Shown in pieces: positions 24,241 through 33,407 of a DNA stretch of 64,000 nt. Below the pieces are notes generated by a model. It saw only the letters and a list, made by a program, of their open reading frames with translations. It searched no databases and was not told the origin of the DNA. This stretch comes from CAYRFE01 sp964423645 [NCBI: uncultured bacterium]. Its GTDB lineage: Bacteria; Macinerneyibacteriota; Macinerneyibacteria; Macinerneyibacteriales. The stretch lies in NCBI GenBank assembly GCA_964423645.1, contig CAYRFE010000014.1, forward strand, positions 1-64,000, written 5' to 3'. Position 1 is the stretch's first letter. Each line of letters opens with the position of its first letter. Position numbers and translations under genes: made by a program.

Positions 24241-25844
24241 TCCTTGTGTTAGATAATTATGATTCGTTTACGTACAATATTTGTCAATTATTGTCGGGAC
24301 TCGGACATGCGGTAGAAGTGTACCGCGCCGACTGTATCACCGTTGACGAGATAGCTCAAAAAAATCCCGATGTGCTTGTTATTTCACCGGGTCCCGGTAC
24401 ACCCCAAGAAGCAGGCGTCAGCATAGAGGCAGTACAAACTTTTGCGGGAAAAATACCGATTCTCGGTATCTGCCTTGGGCATCAGGCGATCTGTGCTGCA
24501 TTCGGCGTACCAATTGTACGTGCAAAACGCATTGTGCACGGGAAAACCGAAAAAATAGCGCATACCGGCACAGGAATTTTTCGAAGAATTCCAAAAGATG
24601 TAATGGTCACTCGATATCATTCGCTTGTCGCTGATCGCACGCATATGCCCGACACATTACAAATCATTGCGGAAAGTTATGATGGTGATGTTATGGCAGT
24701 TGAACATACACATTACCGTTGCACGGGCATTCAATTTCATCCCGAATCGATCGGTACGGAATACGGTGTCACAATGATCGAAAACTTCATTCGCGCTCCA
24801 CACCATTCGCTTCCGTTACATAAGGCGATCCCGCTCATGGAATCCCGTACATTGACCTGCGACGAAGCGAACGCGGTAATGGATGATATCACCGCAGGTT
24901 TTGCAAGCGATGCACAGATCGGGGCATTCTGTCAAACACTGCGTATGCGTGCTCCTGCAGCGGAAGAACTCGCGGGGTTTGCGCGGTCGCTTCGTAATCA
25001 AGCGTTGCCGTTCCCTATGCCTTTGTCCGATGAGATCAGATTGGATACCTGCGGTACAGGCGGATCACACAAAAAACAATTCAATGTCTCTACCGCAAGC
25101 GCGTGTATTGCCGCGGCGGCAGGTGTCGGTGTGGTAAAACACGGCAATCGGGCGGCGTCCTCACGATCGGGAAGTGCAGATGTGCTTGAGGCAGCCGGGG
25201 CAAATATTATGCTTTCAGCAGAAAATGCGTATGCAGTATACCGCTCCTGCGGTATGACGTTTCTTTTTGCGCGTACGTTTCACGGAGCAATGCGTCATGT
25301 GGCGGCGGCACGAAGTGCACTCGGGTTTAAGACCGTATTCAACTGTATCGGACCGCTCGCAAATCCGGCATCTGCCACACATCAGATCATCGGCGTGTAC
25401 GATCGTACACTGGTAGAACCGATGTGTGATGCCTTGCGTTATCTCGGCGTGACTCGTGCGCTGGTTGTGCATGCCCGAAACGGGCTTGATGAAATCGGAA
25501 GCACATGTCCTACCGATGTCGCAGAATTGGATCACGGTGTCATCACGTCCTACACACTTACGCCGAAAGATTTCGGTGTACCGGATGATACCGAAGAGCC
25601 TACCGTATCGGGTGACGCATGTGAGAACGCACGTATTTTACGCGAGATCTTATCGGGGCAAGATTCTTCCGCCGCTCGTTTGGTGTATGTCAATGCCGCC
25701 ACCGCGCTGTACTGTACAGGAGTAGTGTCTTCTTTTGCAGACGGATATTCTCGTGCTCAAGAATTATGTGCAAACGGAACGGCAGAAGCTTTTTTTAACC
25801 GATTTATACGAGAAAGCAGGGATTGCCATGCACGACGTGCTTAA
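24237..25844 (+). CDS. trpGD: fused anthranilate synthase glutamine amidotransferase / anthranilate phosphoribosyltransferase
   Basis: 535 aa. Residues 1-190 are the class I amidotransferase TrpG (NYDSFTYNI, SPGPGTPQEAG, nucleophile Cys in GICLGHQAI, His-Glu in QFHPESIG). Residues about 200-535 are TrpD (LDTCGTGGSHKKQFNVST, HGNRAASSRSGSADVLEAAG, IGPLANPA), which transfers phosphoribose to anthranilate. The E. coli-style fusion is preserved. ATGA overlap with trpE; trpCF begins inside its last 17 bases. Confidence 0.95.
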   Translation: MILVLDNYDSFTYNICQLLSGLGHAVEVYRADCITVDEIAQKNPDVLVISPGPGTPQEAGVSIEAVQTFAGKIPILGICLGHQAICAAFGVPIVRAKRIVHGKTEKIAHTGTGIFRRIPKDVMVTRYHSLVADRTHMPDTLQIIAESYDGDVMAVEHTHYRCTGIQFHPESIGTEYGVTMIENFIRAPHHSLPLHKAIPLMESRTLTCDEANAVMDDITAGFASDAQIGAFCQTLRMRAPAAEELAGFARSLRNQALPFPMPLSDEIRLDTCGTGGSHKKQFNVSTASACIAAAAGVGVVKHGNRAASSRSGSADVLEAAGANIMLSAENAYAVYRSCGMTFLFARTFHGAMRHVAAARSALGFKTVFNCIGPLANPASATHQIIGVYDRTLVEPMCDALRYLGVTRALVVHARNGLDEIGSTCPTDVAELDHGVITSYTLTPKDFGVPDDTEEPTVSGDACENARILREILSGQDSSAARLVYVNAATALYCTGVVSSFADGYSRAQELCANGTAEAFFNRFIRESRDCHARRA

Positions 25845-27291
25845 TACGATCATTCGCGAGAGAGAATTGCTGGTATCTCGCAACGGTGCACAGTACGGCA
25901 AACCGATCCCGACTCATCGTGCTTGTCCGATCGCGGCATTTCCCGCTAAGGCACCTTTTTGTATCGCAGAGATCAAACACGGGAGCCCTTCGCAGGGGAT
26001 GTTCAAATCTCTTGATGTGGCAGCAACTGTCGCTCACTATATCTTCGGCGGTGCTTCGTGTATTTCGGTCGTCACCGAACCGACGCATTTTTTCGGCGAT
26101 ATCACTGATATTATGCACATTAAAACATTGTTTCCGGGAATCCCTGTCCTGCGAAAAGATTTTCTAACCGAACCGGACGATATCGACGTTTCTTACCGCG
26201 CGGGTGCAGATGCGGTTTTATTGATCGCGGCTCTTTTTATGCCGCTTCCTGACGGACTACAACGCCTGCGATCGTTGTTTGCAAAAGTTTGCGCCTACAA
26301 CATGACGCCTGTTGTTGAAATCCATTCGATTGAGGAACTTGCTTTCATCGAATCATTGCATGCGCCTGTGATCGGTATTAATGCGCGTAATCTTGACACG
26401 ATGACGATCGATCGTGTCCATGCAGTATCATTGTTACCTCAAGTACCACCAAACACAACCGTACTCTTTGAATCGGGGATTCGCAACTATGACGATGCCT
26501 TCACCGCAGCTGCTTCGGGATTTTCGGGAGTACTCGTCGGCACATCATTATTGTGCAGTAATGACATCCCGTCGCACATGCAGTCGATCATGCAAGGATT
26601 ACGCAACGGCGCGTTTCACCCCACCGATTTTTATCCGCACATCGCTGCGCGATTTCTCTCGGCAAAATTTCCGTTCATCAAAATTTGCGGCATCACCAAT
26701 GCCGATGATGCGAAAGCGGCTCTTTCATACAACGTAGATTGTTTGGGGCTGATACTCACCGAAAGCCCGCGGAAAATCACCGAATCCGACGCACGGGCAA
26801 TTCGCGCTGCAACAGGAAAACATGCATTATTGATAGGAGTGATACGACGGGAAGACTATCCGCTTGGCGAACGATTGGTCAAGAGCGGTATCATAGACGC
26901 ACTGCAGATTCACGGACTTACACAGGATGATGATTATTCCTTTATTCGTGTGCCGTGGTTTGAAGCGGTAGCATGCGATTCACCATCAGTGAGCGATGTG
27001 TTTTTTCGTATATACGATGCGCACACACATGAGCGGAAAGCAGACACTCCAATTGATCGTCGCGCCGTGGCGTCAATCATTGCACACGAACGTTTTCCCT
27101 GCATTGCGGGAGGAATTACTCCTGAGACAGTGGATGAATTCTTGCATGATCATGTGGCGATGATCGACGTTTGCAGCGGTGTAGAATCGTCGCCTGGAAA
27201 AAAGTCACACGAGCGTATGAAATCGTTCATGGCGAAAATTCATACTCAACGTTTTACCACACGAAAGGAACAGAACCATGCAACATCATAA
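25828..27291 (+). CDS. trpCF: fused indole-3-glycerol-phosphate synthase / phosphoribosylanthranilate isomerase
   Basis: 487 aa from ATG 25828. The earlier in-frame TTG would reach deep into trpD. Residues 1-260 are TrpC: IAEIKHGSPSQG, PVLRKDFL, GINARNLDT, FESGIRNYDDA. Residues about 290-480 are TrpF: FIKICGITNADDA, GLILTESPRK, IAGGITPETV, IDVCSGVESSPG with the catalytic Cys (KICGI) and Asp (IDVCSG). The two barrels catalyse consecutive steps to indoleglycerol phosphate. It overlaps trpB by 14 bp. Confidence 0.94.
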   Translation: MHDVLNTIIRERELLVSRNGAQYGKPIPTHRACPIAAFPAKAPFCIAEIKHGSPSQGMFKSLDVAATVAHYIFGGASCISVVTEPTHFFGDITDIMHIKTLFPGIPVLRKDFLTEPDDIDVSYRAGADAVLLIAALFMPLPDGLQRLRSLFAKVCAYNMTPVVEIHSIEELAFIESLHAPVIGINARNLDTMTIDRVHAVSLLPQVPPNTTVLFESGIRNYDDAFTAAASGFSGVLVGTSLLCSNDIPSHMQSIMQGLRNGAFHPTDFYPHIAARFLSAKFPFIKICGITNADDAKAALSYNVDCLGLILTESPRKITESDARAIRAATGKHALLIGVIRREDYPLGERLVKSGIIDALQIHGLTQDDDYSFIRVPWFEAVACDSPSVSDVFFRIYDAHTHERKADTPIDRRAVASIIAHERFPCIAGGITPETVDEFLHDHVAMIDVCSGVESSPGKKSHERMKSFMAKIHTQRFTTRKEQNHATS

Positions 27292-28531
27292 CGGTTTTTA
27301 CGATATGTACGGAGGTGCGTATATTCCCGAAGTTTTACGCCCGGCTGTGGTCGGTGTACAGGAAGCTTTTGATCATTTTTCCGGAGACGAGAATTTCTTA
27401 TGTCACTACAGACGGTTACTTCGCGACTATGTAGGACGCCCGACACCGTTGGTGTATGCTCAAAATATCAGCGATGAACTTGGCGGTGCACGTATTTTCA
27501 TCAAACTGGAAGGACTTGCACATACAGGGGCACATAAAATCAATAACGCACTCGGTCAAGTTTTGCTTGCGCGTTTTATGGGAAAAAAACGAGTGATCGC
27601 CGAAACAGGCGCAGGGCAACACGGAATGGCGACTGCTGCTGCATGTGCAAAGCTCGGACTTCCCTGTACGGTGTATATGGGAAAAGTGGATATCGAGAGG
27701 CAACGACCGAATGTGTTCTGGATGGAGCAATTCGGCGCTGAGGTTATTCCCGTTGAAAGCGGTACACACACACTCAAAGATGCGGTAAATGAAGCTCTCC
27801 GTGATTGGGCACATTCCTGCGATGATACGTTTTATTGTATCGGCAGTGCATTGGGGCCTCATCCTTATCCCGCGATGGTACATTTTTTCCAATCGATCAT
27901 AGGCAATGAAACGATCGAGCAGGTCTCGTCAGTGATCGGCAGATTACCCGACATCGCCGTTGCGTGTGTCGGCGGCGGCTCAAATGCGATCGGTTTTTTT
28001 TCTCCGTTTCTTGAAGAACGTTCGGTACGCTTGATCGGTGTTGAGGCAGGCGGAAAAGGACTTGACACACATGCACATGCTTCGAGAATTACAGGAAATG
28101 CGCCGACAGGAATTGTGCAAGGATACAAGTCACGGTTTCTGCAGGATGCCTACGGGCAGTTGTCAGCCACGCACTCGATAAGTGCAGGGCTTGATTACCC
28201 GGGAATAGGCCCGGAGCTTGCCGCATTGGCCGACAATGGAAGAATAGAGTTTACGACTGCGACCGACGATGATGCATTACAGGCATTTTCACATACTGCA
28301 CGAAAAGAAGGGATACTACCGGCACTCGAATCAAGTCATGCATTGCACGCGGCATACTCACTCGCACCGTCGCTCAAGAATGACACCGTGATCGTTGTGA
28401 ATATGTCGGGACGCGGAGAAAAAGATCTGTTTATCACTGCCGGTGCTCTCGGAGGAAAAGAATGGATGTCTTTTTTACAGGCGGAAGGAGCACGACTATG
28501 CAAAGAATCGCAGCAACACTCGACGGTATAA
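27278..28531 (+). CDS. trpB: tryptophan synthase beta chain
   Basis: 417 aa. PLP enzyme joining indole and serine. The Schiff-base lysine is in HTGAHKINNALGQ (about residue 88), with AETGAGQHG, the phosphate loop CVGGGSNAIG, and GLDYPGIGPE. AAAGGAA precedes the ATG inside trpCF. The C-terminal 34 bp overlap trpA, implying coupled translation of the two synthase subunits. Confidence 0.95.
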   Translation: MQHHNGFYDMYGGAYIPEVLRPAVVGVQEAFDHFSGDENFLCHYRRLLRDYVGRPTPLVYAQNISDELGGARIFIKLEGLAHTGAHKINNALGQVLLARFMGKKRVIAETGAGQHGMATAAACAKLGLPCTVYMGKVDIERQRPNVFWMEQFGAEVIPVESGTHTLKDAVNEALRDWAHSCDDTFYCIGSALGPHPYPAMVHFFQSIIGNETIEQVSSVIGRLPDIAVACVGGGSNAIGFFSPFLEERSVRLIGVEAGGKGLDTHAHASRITGNAPTGIVQGYKSRFLQDAYGQLSATHSISAGLDYPGIGPELAALADNGRIEFTTATDDDALQAFSHTARKEGILPALESSHALHAAYSLAPSLKNDTVIVVNMSGRGEKDLFITAGALGGKEWMSFLQAEGARLCKESQQHSTV

Positions 28532-29286
28532 AAAAAGCTGGTACACCAGGTATTATGGCGCATATGATAGCGGGATTTCCGGATATGGAAACTTCCTATA
28601 GAATCGGCACGGAAATGGCAAAAGGCGGCGCATCGATCCTTGAAATACAGATTCCTTTTTCCGATCCTGTCACAGACGGACCGATAATTCAACATGCTTC
28701 ATCTCAGGCTCTACAACACGGGTATACCCTTGAAATTTATTGTGGTCTTGTAATGCAATTGCGCACAACAATAACAATCCCTATCGTGGTGATGACGTAT
28801 GCAAACATTGCGTGGGCATATGGGATTGATCGCTTTGTAACATTACTTCGCGAGTGTGGTGCGGACGGCGTCATTATCCCCGACCTTCCGATGGAAACGG
28901 ACGAAGGTTTACGCGACAGTTGCAACAATAACAATATCGCGCTGATCCCCGTAGCGGCACCGGGATGTTCTCCCGAACGAATTCAGATTTTATCACACTA
29001 CGGCAGTGCTTTTTTATATACGGCAATTCGTCGCGGTACTACAGGTACGGTGTCGACGTTTACTGAAGAAACCGGATCATGGTTATCGTGTGTCGCACAA
29101 AACTCTGTACTTCCTTGTGCGGTGGGTTTCGGCATTCAACACAGGGAACAGGTAGTCGCCCTTGCGCCCTTTGCGCAAATTGCAGTGGCTGGAAGTTGTA
29201 TTGTTCGGGCGGTATTTGATGCAGTTACGTGCGATCATGACCCCGCTATCGCTGCAGGTGAAAAGGTGAGAGCGTTGGTGTCATAA
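28498..29286 (+). CDS. trpA: tryptophan synthase alpha chain
   Basis: 262 aa from ATG 28498, preceded by GGAAGGAG within trpB. Cleaves indole-3-glycerol phosphate. The catalytic Glu is in LEIQIPFSDP and the catalytic Asp in PVTDGP; HMIAGFPD, PIVVMTYAN, IIPDLPMET and AIRRGTTG fit the family. Last gene of the trp operon; no terminator is obvious and a dispersed repeat follows 45 bp on. Confidence 0.94.
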   Translation: MQRIAATLDGIKKAGTPGIMAHMIAGFPDMETSYRIGTEMAKGGASILEIQIPFSDPVTDGPIIQHASSQALQHGYTLEIYCGLVMQLRTTITIPIVVMTYANIAWAYGIDRFVTLLRECGADGVIIPDLPMETDEGLRDSCNNNNIALIPVAAPGCSPERIQILSHYGSAFLYTAIRRGTTGTVSTFTEETGSWLSCVAQNSVLPCAVGFGIQHREQVVALAPFAQIAVAGSCIVRAVFDAVTCDHDPAIAAGEKVRALVS

Positions 29287-29330
29287 ATTCAGTTCGTACA
29301 TAGTGTGAATTTTGTAAAAATCAAAATTCA

Positions 29331-29523
29331 AGACCTTTGTCAAGCTACCATTTTTTGAATGTGTGCCCACCCCAAACCCCTCCCGCATCTCGGTACGATT
29401 GCTTGTGCAATCACTCGATGACCGTCGGGAGGGGCTTAAATTGTTATATAGTGGGGACTTCGTCCCCACACCCCTTTTTAGAAAACAAAGGGGGAAAGGA
29501 ATTTACAAATTTAACAAAGGTTT
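29331..29523. repeat. dispersed TIR element, copy 4 (full), left of btuB
   Basis: About 193 bp, AGACCTTTGTCAAGCTACC ... AATTTAACAAAGGTTT. The interior has GTGCCCACCCC, CCCCTCCCG and GGGAGGGG arms enclosing a palindromic CGATTGCTTGTGCAATCA, then TATATAGTGGGGACTTCG and the CACACCCC block. The central 80 bp recur inverted and nearly identical in copy 5. Confidence 0.7.
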
Positions 29524-29557
29524 CGTTTGTTTTTTTTGGTGCTATCTGGAGATTTCC

Positions 29558-29585
29558 TTGACCTAAATAAATACTGCGCTATACT
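29558..29585 (+). promoter_or_regulatory. promoter of btuB
   Basis: TTGACC-N16-TATACT; +1 predicted near 29592, at the start of the riboswitch. Confidence 0.7.
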
Positions 29586-29591
29586 TCCTTC

Positions 29592-29745
29592 GACTCAAAA
29601 GGGAAACAGGTGCAACGCCTGTGCTGCCCCGCAACTGTATGCGGAACGAACGCCCGATATGCCACTGCACGACACACATGTCAAGCGGGAAGGCGGGTAA
29701 GTAGGTTGCCGTAAGCCAGGACACCTAATGAGTATCACATAACTC
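29592..29745 (+). promoter_or_regulatory. cobalamin riboswitch
   Basis: Contains the conserved pieces in order: GGGAAACAGGTG, GTGCTGCCCCGCAACTGT, a variable arm, GCCACTG, GCGGGAAGGCGGG, and GCCGTAAGCCAGGACACC. This is the adenosylcobalamin (B12-box) aptamer architecture. It ends about 15 bp before btuB and covers the leader fully. The expression platform probably sequesters the ribosome site GAGGGAGG, since no T-run terminator is seen. Confidence 0.92.
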
Positions 29746-29759
29746 GAGGGAGGTATTCT

Positions 29760-31748
29760 ATGAAACAGGTCTGGTGTATTCTGTGTGCTATGGTGGTCGC
29801 GGTATCATTACGTGCTGAAGAGGATAAGTTTCTCATCACAGCTCATCGTACTGCTCAGAACGAGGAGTCGGTGACCGAAAAGACAATCGTCATTACCAAA
29901 CAGGAACTTCAAGAAAAGGGCATTACGACTGTTGCGGAAGCGCTGAAATTGGTGCCGTCAATGTATGTACCGCAGTATGGCAGTTACGGTGTGGCATCGT
30001 TTCGTTTGAACGGTGCAAGTCCGAGAAATGTTCTGGTAATGGTAGACGGTATTCCGCTCACCGATCCGTCCGGTATCGATCGTGCGTTTACCATGTCGAA
30101 CATGGATCTTGCAGGGGTTGAACGCATCGAAGTGATTGAAGGCGCACAAAGTGCCGTGCACGGCTCCAATGCCACAAGCGGTGTAGTGAATATCATTACC
30201 GCAACGAACAAAGAAACGGCAACTGCTGAGATCACGTCCGGTTCATTCGGCTATTACGGTGCAAAATTGACCATGGTAAAAAAATTCGGTTCTTTCGGTA
30301 CAGCCGCATCGCTGGGTTATTCGCATGTGCAGGGTTTTGACCTTGCCCCGCAGGGAAACGAAAAGGACGGCCGATACGGTACGTCATTTATGGTAAAGGT
30401 GTTTGGAGATATCACCGATGCATTGTATACTGAGGCAGGATTTCGCTATTTTCATGATGTGCTTGATTATGATGATTTCACTTTTGAAGCGACGGACGGC
30501 AATTTGACGCAGGATGCCAAACGTTCAATTGTGTTTGTGTCATCAACGTATGATACAGGCAACGGTTATACGGTAGACGCTCGAGTTGATTATTCAAGCA
30601 ACACTCGTGAGCAATTTCATGATAACGAGCAAACGGATATCTATGAAGGAAAGAACATTGCCATGTCCCTCAAAGGCACGATGCGCTTTTTTGAGTATTT
30701 TGCCGCGTATATCGGTGCTGATTATCGTGAAGAACATTCTTCAATGAGTCTGCAGTACGGGCAGTCGTTATCGGAAAAGGAAATGGATACAAAAGAATTC
30801 TATGCAGGATTTTTCATGACCCCGTTTGAGGGTCCGTCAGTAAAGCTTAATCTTAGCGGAGCAGGACGCATAGTTATTCCTTCACCGGAATCATTTGATT
30901 CGCATTTTATTTATAAAGCAGGCATCGGTATTGAGTCTGATACACACCCGAATAAAGTTGGAGTAAAACTGCAGTATGGTACAGGCTATAATTTGCCGTC
31001 GTTGTATCAATTATACGGTCTTGCAGAAGGAAGTGATTTTTCACATTGGCCTGATGTGACAACCTATGTGTATACCGCGGGAAATTATCATCTCAAACCG
31101 GAAACAAGCCAAACGATCGACAGCTCGGTGTATGCATATTTGATCGACTCACGAGTGAAACTAACCGTCTCCGCGGGGAAATCATGGTATGAGGATTATA
31201 TTAAAGCCTTATATACGCCGTTTACCTATGAAGTACGTTATGCCAATGTAGATTCGGCAGAAATAACATATTACGAACTCAATGCAGATATCACCATGCT
31301 TCGTTCAAAAACTGCAACGGCAGGTATAAATGCACGGTATACTAAAACTGTTCCGACATCTACTACCGACAATTCGAAAGCGCATCTTCCGCAAGTGCCG
31401 TTCTATCATCATTCAATAGGAATTTTCGGCACATATAAATCTGTTCGCACCGAACTTGAGGCAGAAACTATCGGAGATCGCCGTGCAGGATATCCCGATA
31501 TTGTCTTGAATCCGTATACGCTTGTCAACGCCTCCGCTTCATGGCAGGCGACCGACGCATTAAAAGTAACCGTTGTAGCGCGTAACATCATGAATCTGCG
31601 CTATGAGCACACAACTGCGATCATCTCATCACCCTACGGCCCGATGGAAACTATTACGTCATGTGACGGCCCGGTCAGCTATCCCGGTTATGAAACTGAG
31701 CCGTTCAATATCATGCTCTCGCTCAGTTATTCTTTTGGTACAAATTAG
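29760..31748 (+). CDS. btuB: TonB-dependent vitamin B12 outer-membrane receptor
   Basis: 662 aa. The signal peptide (MKQVWCILCAMVVAVSLRA) is followed by a TonB-box-like stretch (DKFLITAHRTAQ), then the plug domain (TVAEALKLVPSMYV, FRLNGASPRNVLVMVDGIP, GVERIEVIEGAQSAVHGSNA, GVVNIIT). A 22-strand-type barrel with aromatic girdles runs to MLSLSYSFGTN. The preceding cobalamin riboswitch identifies the substrate as a corrinoid. No btuCDF or TonB genes are in the window. The gene and riboswitch are bracketed by inverted repeat copies 4 and 5. Confidence 0.9.
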   Translation: MKQVWCILCAMVVAVSLRAEEDKFLITAHRTAQNEESVTEKTIVITKQELQEKGITTVAEALKLVPSMYVPQYGSYGVASFRLNGASPRNVLVMVDGIPLTDPSGIDRAFTMSNMDLAGVERIEVIEGAQSAVHGSNATSGVVNIITATNKETATAEITSGSFGYYGAKLTMVKKFGSFGTAASLGYSHVQGFDLAPQGNEKDGRYGTSFMVKVFGDITDALYTEAGFRYFHDVLDYDDFTFEATDGNLTQDAKRSIVFVSSTYDTGNGYTVDARVDYSSNTREQFHDNEQTDIYEGKNIAMSLKGTMRFFEYFAAYIGADYREEHSSMSLQYGQSLSEKEMDTKEFYAGFFMTPFEGPSVKLNLSGAGRIVIPSPESFDSHFIYKAGIGIESDTHPNKVGVKLQYGTGYNLPSLYQLYGLAEGSDFSHWPDVTTYVYTAGNYHLKPETSQTIDSSVYAYLIDSRVKLTVSAGKSWYEDYIKALYTPFTYEVRYANVDSAEITYYELNADITMLRSKTATAGINARYTKTVPTSTTDNSKAHLPQVPFYHHSIGIFGTYKSVRTELEAETIGDRRAGYPDIVLNPYTLVNASASWQATDALKVTVVARNIMNLRYEHTTAIISSPYGPMETITSCDGPVSYPGYETEPFNIMLSLSYSFGTN

Positions 31749-31753
31749 TTTTG

Positions 31754-31943
31754 AGACCTTTTTGAAGCTCAATTATTCTTAGTTCCTATTTTTTTTAACA
31801 GGGGCGTGGGGACGAAGTCCCCACTATATAATAAATTAAGCCCCTCCCGACGGTCATCGAGTGATTGCGCAAGCAATCGTACCGAGATGCGGGAGGGGTT
31901 TATGGTGGGCACAAATCACTTAAATACTAGTTTTGAAATGTCT
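31754..31943. repeat. dispersed TIR element, copy 5 (full), right of btuB, inverted relative to copy 4
   Basis: About 190 bp, AGACCTTTTTGAAGCTC ... ACTAGTTTTGAAATGTCT. The core GTGGGGACGAAGTCCCCAC, then AAGCCCCTCCCGACGG, the GATTGCGCAAGCAATC palindrome, CGGGAGGGG and GTGGGCACAAA run as the reverse complement of copy 4. Confidence 0.7.
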
Positions 31944-32098
31944 CAGTTCAAAGATATTTGTAATTTTATTTATTTATTTTCACTTTTCCTCTTGAAATAT
32001 CAGCATACCTGTAGTACATTTACATATGGTTGTGTATCAGCGTTTGTGACAAAACACTGATTAATATGCGGCTTTCATTTCATACAAAGGAGGTTGGT

Positions 32099-32710
32099 AT
32101 GAAAGCAAAAATTCTGCTTGTTGTTGTGCTTGTGTTGATCGTGGGCTCGGTATGGGCAGCACCGAAACGTTACTCGCTCGAGGTTTCTGATGTCACTGAA
32201 GCCTATGACCCTGATTGGATAGTGTCTCCGAATGAAGAAAAGAAAGGTGACCATTCGGTCAGTAATGCACCTGAATGTGATATCAGAGGAGTTATTTCGT
32301 GCTATGATTCCGATCAAATCCGTGTTGATATTCTTTTGCATAACTCGGTGAAGCGTAAAGTTGAAGTGTGGTATGCGGTAAAATTCGAATATGCCGATAA
32401 TCTGAACGAGTATTTTACGTATTATCCTGGTGACGATACTTTTATTTATGAAAAAGAAAAGAATGGCACTATCACCGAAACCAAGACGCTCAGCGTCAGC
32501 AGTGATTCCGATTTTGCCGGTGTTACTTCTTCGGGAGGAGTAAGCGATACTGATATTTATATTATTATCGATAAAGAAAAACACATCGGCGGTTCGTATG
32601 GAAAAACCTATTATCTGACCTCGACATTTTATGCCGGATATGTAGATAAAAATGATACGATGCAAATCGCTGATCAGACCATGGTTGTAGATTTATATTT
32701 TAAGAAATAG
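32099..32710 (+). CDS. exported hypothetical protein
   Basis: 203 aa from ATG 32099 behind AAAGGAGGTTGGT. A clear signal peptide (MKAKILLVVVLVLIVGSVWA) precedes an acidic, beta-rich mature part with repeated Tyr/Asp segments (YADNLNEYFTYYPGDD, VSDTDIYIIID). No lipobox cysteine and no recognised domain. It stands alone between repeat copy 5 and a strong terminator. Confidence 0.7.
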   Translation: MKAKILLVVVLVLIVGSVWAAPKRYSLEVSDVTEAYDPDWIVSPNEEKKGDHSVSNAPECDIRGVISCYDSDQIRVDILLHNSVKRKVEVWYAVKFEYADNLNEYFTYYPGDDTFIYEKEKNGTITETKTLSVSSDSDFAGVTSSGGVSDTDIYIIIDKEKHIGGSYGKTYYLTSTFYAGYVDKNDTMQIADQTMVVDLYFKK

Positions 32711-32729
32711 TTTTTTATTTTGTACGTGA

Positions 32730-32754
32730 GGGCGGTATCAACCGCCCTTTTTTT
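32730..32754 (+). terminator. intrinsic terminator
   Basis: GGGCGGT-ATCA-ACCGCCC followed by T7, 20 bp after the preceding stop. Confidence 0.85.
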
Positions 32755-32795
32755 ATCTGTTCAAATAAAATCTTTTGCGTTATACTGTTCGCGAA

Positions 32796-33407
32796 ATGAA
32801 AAATATTTATACTGCAGTGACAATTTTTCTTTTAGGAATTCAATCGTGTTTTTCGGGAACTACTATCACCACGATCATAACACTTGAAGAAAATGATCTC
32901 ATTGTGAAAAGTACTGTCAGTGTCGCAGCGGGAGAAAATGAACAATTTCGCACATTTCGGCTTGCGCATGGTAATGAATCTTTGAATCGTATATTTGTGG
33001 ATATAATCATGCAGTATGCTCCGCACTCGTGTCTCAGAGATTTTACCGTATTACCTGAGAATCCATTGCTCCATGACCCACTGGTTATTACGTATGAGGC
33101 AGTGATCAAGGGGTTTGTGGTAAAAAGCAGTGATATATTGTTGCTGCAACTTCCTCTCTTTTCTTCGTCTTTTACACGAGACGATCTATTTGAATCGTGT
33201 GCGGAGCAACTGACCGTACATGTGGAAAATTATCGGATCATCGGGACTCTCGACAGTATGGAGATGTGGACGCAAGACAGTATATCTTTCACGCATGTGG
33301 ATGATACACTCATCATCAATACCACATATGATGCGCTGAAAGCTATCACGGCACCGAAGCGGGCATTTCCCTGTATCTTATTTAAGAAAAAGGATTTTAC
33401 CCGATGA
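32796..33407 (+). CDS. exported hypothetical protein, operon partner of the DUF3857 protein
   Basis: 203 aa. The N-terminus MKNIYTAVTIFLLGIQSCFS is a signal peptide, possibly with a lipobox-like LGIQSC. No ribosome site; TATACT lies 9 bp before the ATG, so the transcript would have a leader of only a few bases. No domain recognised. Its stop overlaps the next gene as ATGA, so the two are probably made together. Confidence 0.65.
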   Translation: MKNIYTAVTIFLLGIQSCFSGTTITTIITLEENDLIVKSTVSVAAGENEQFRTFRLAHGNESLNRIFVDIIMQYAPHSCLRDFTVLPENPLLHDPLVITYEAVIKGFVVKSSDILLLQLPLFSSSFTRDDLFESCAEQLTVHVENYRIIGTLDSMEMWTQDSISFTHVDDTLIINTTYDALKAITAPKRAFPCILFKKKDFTR

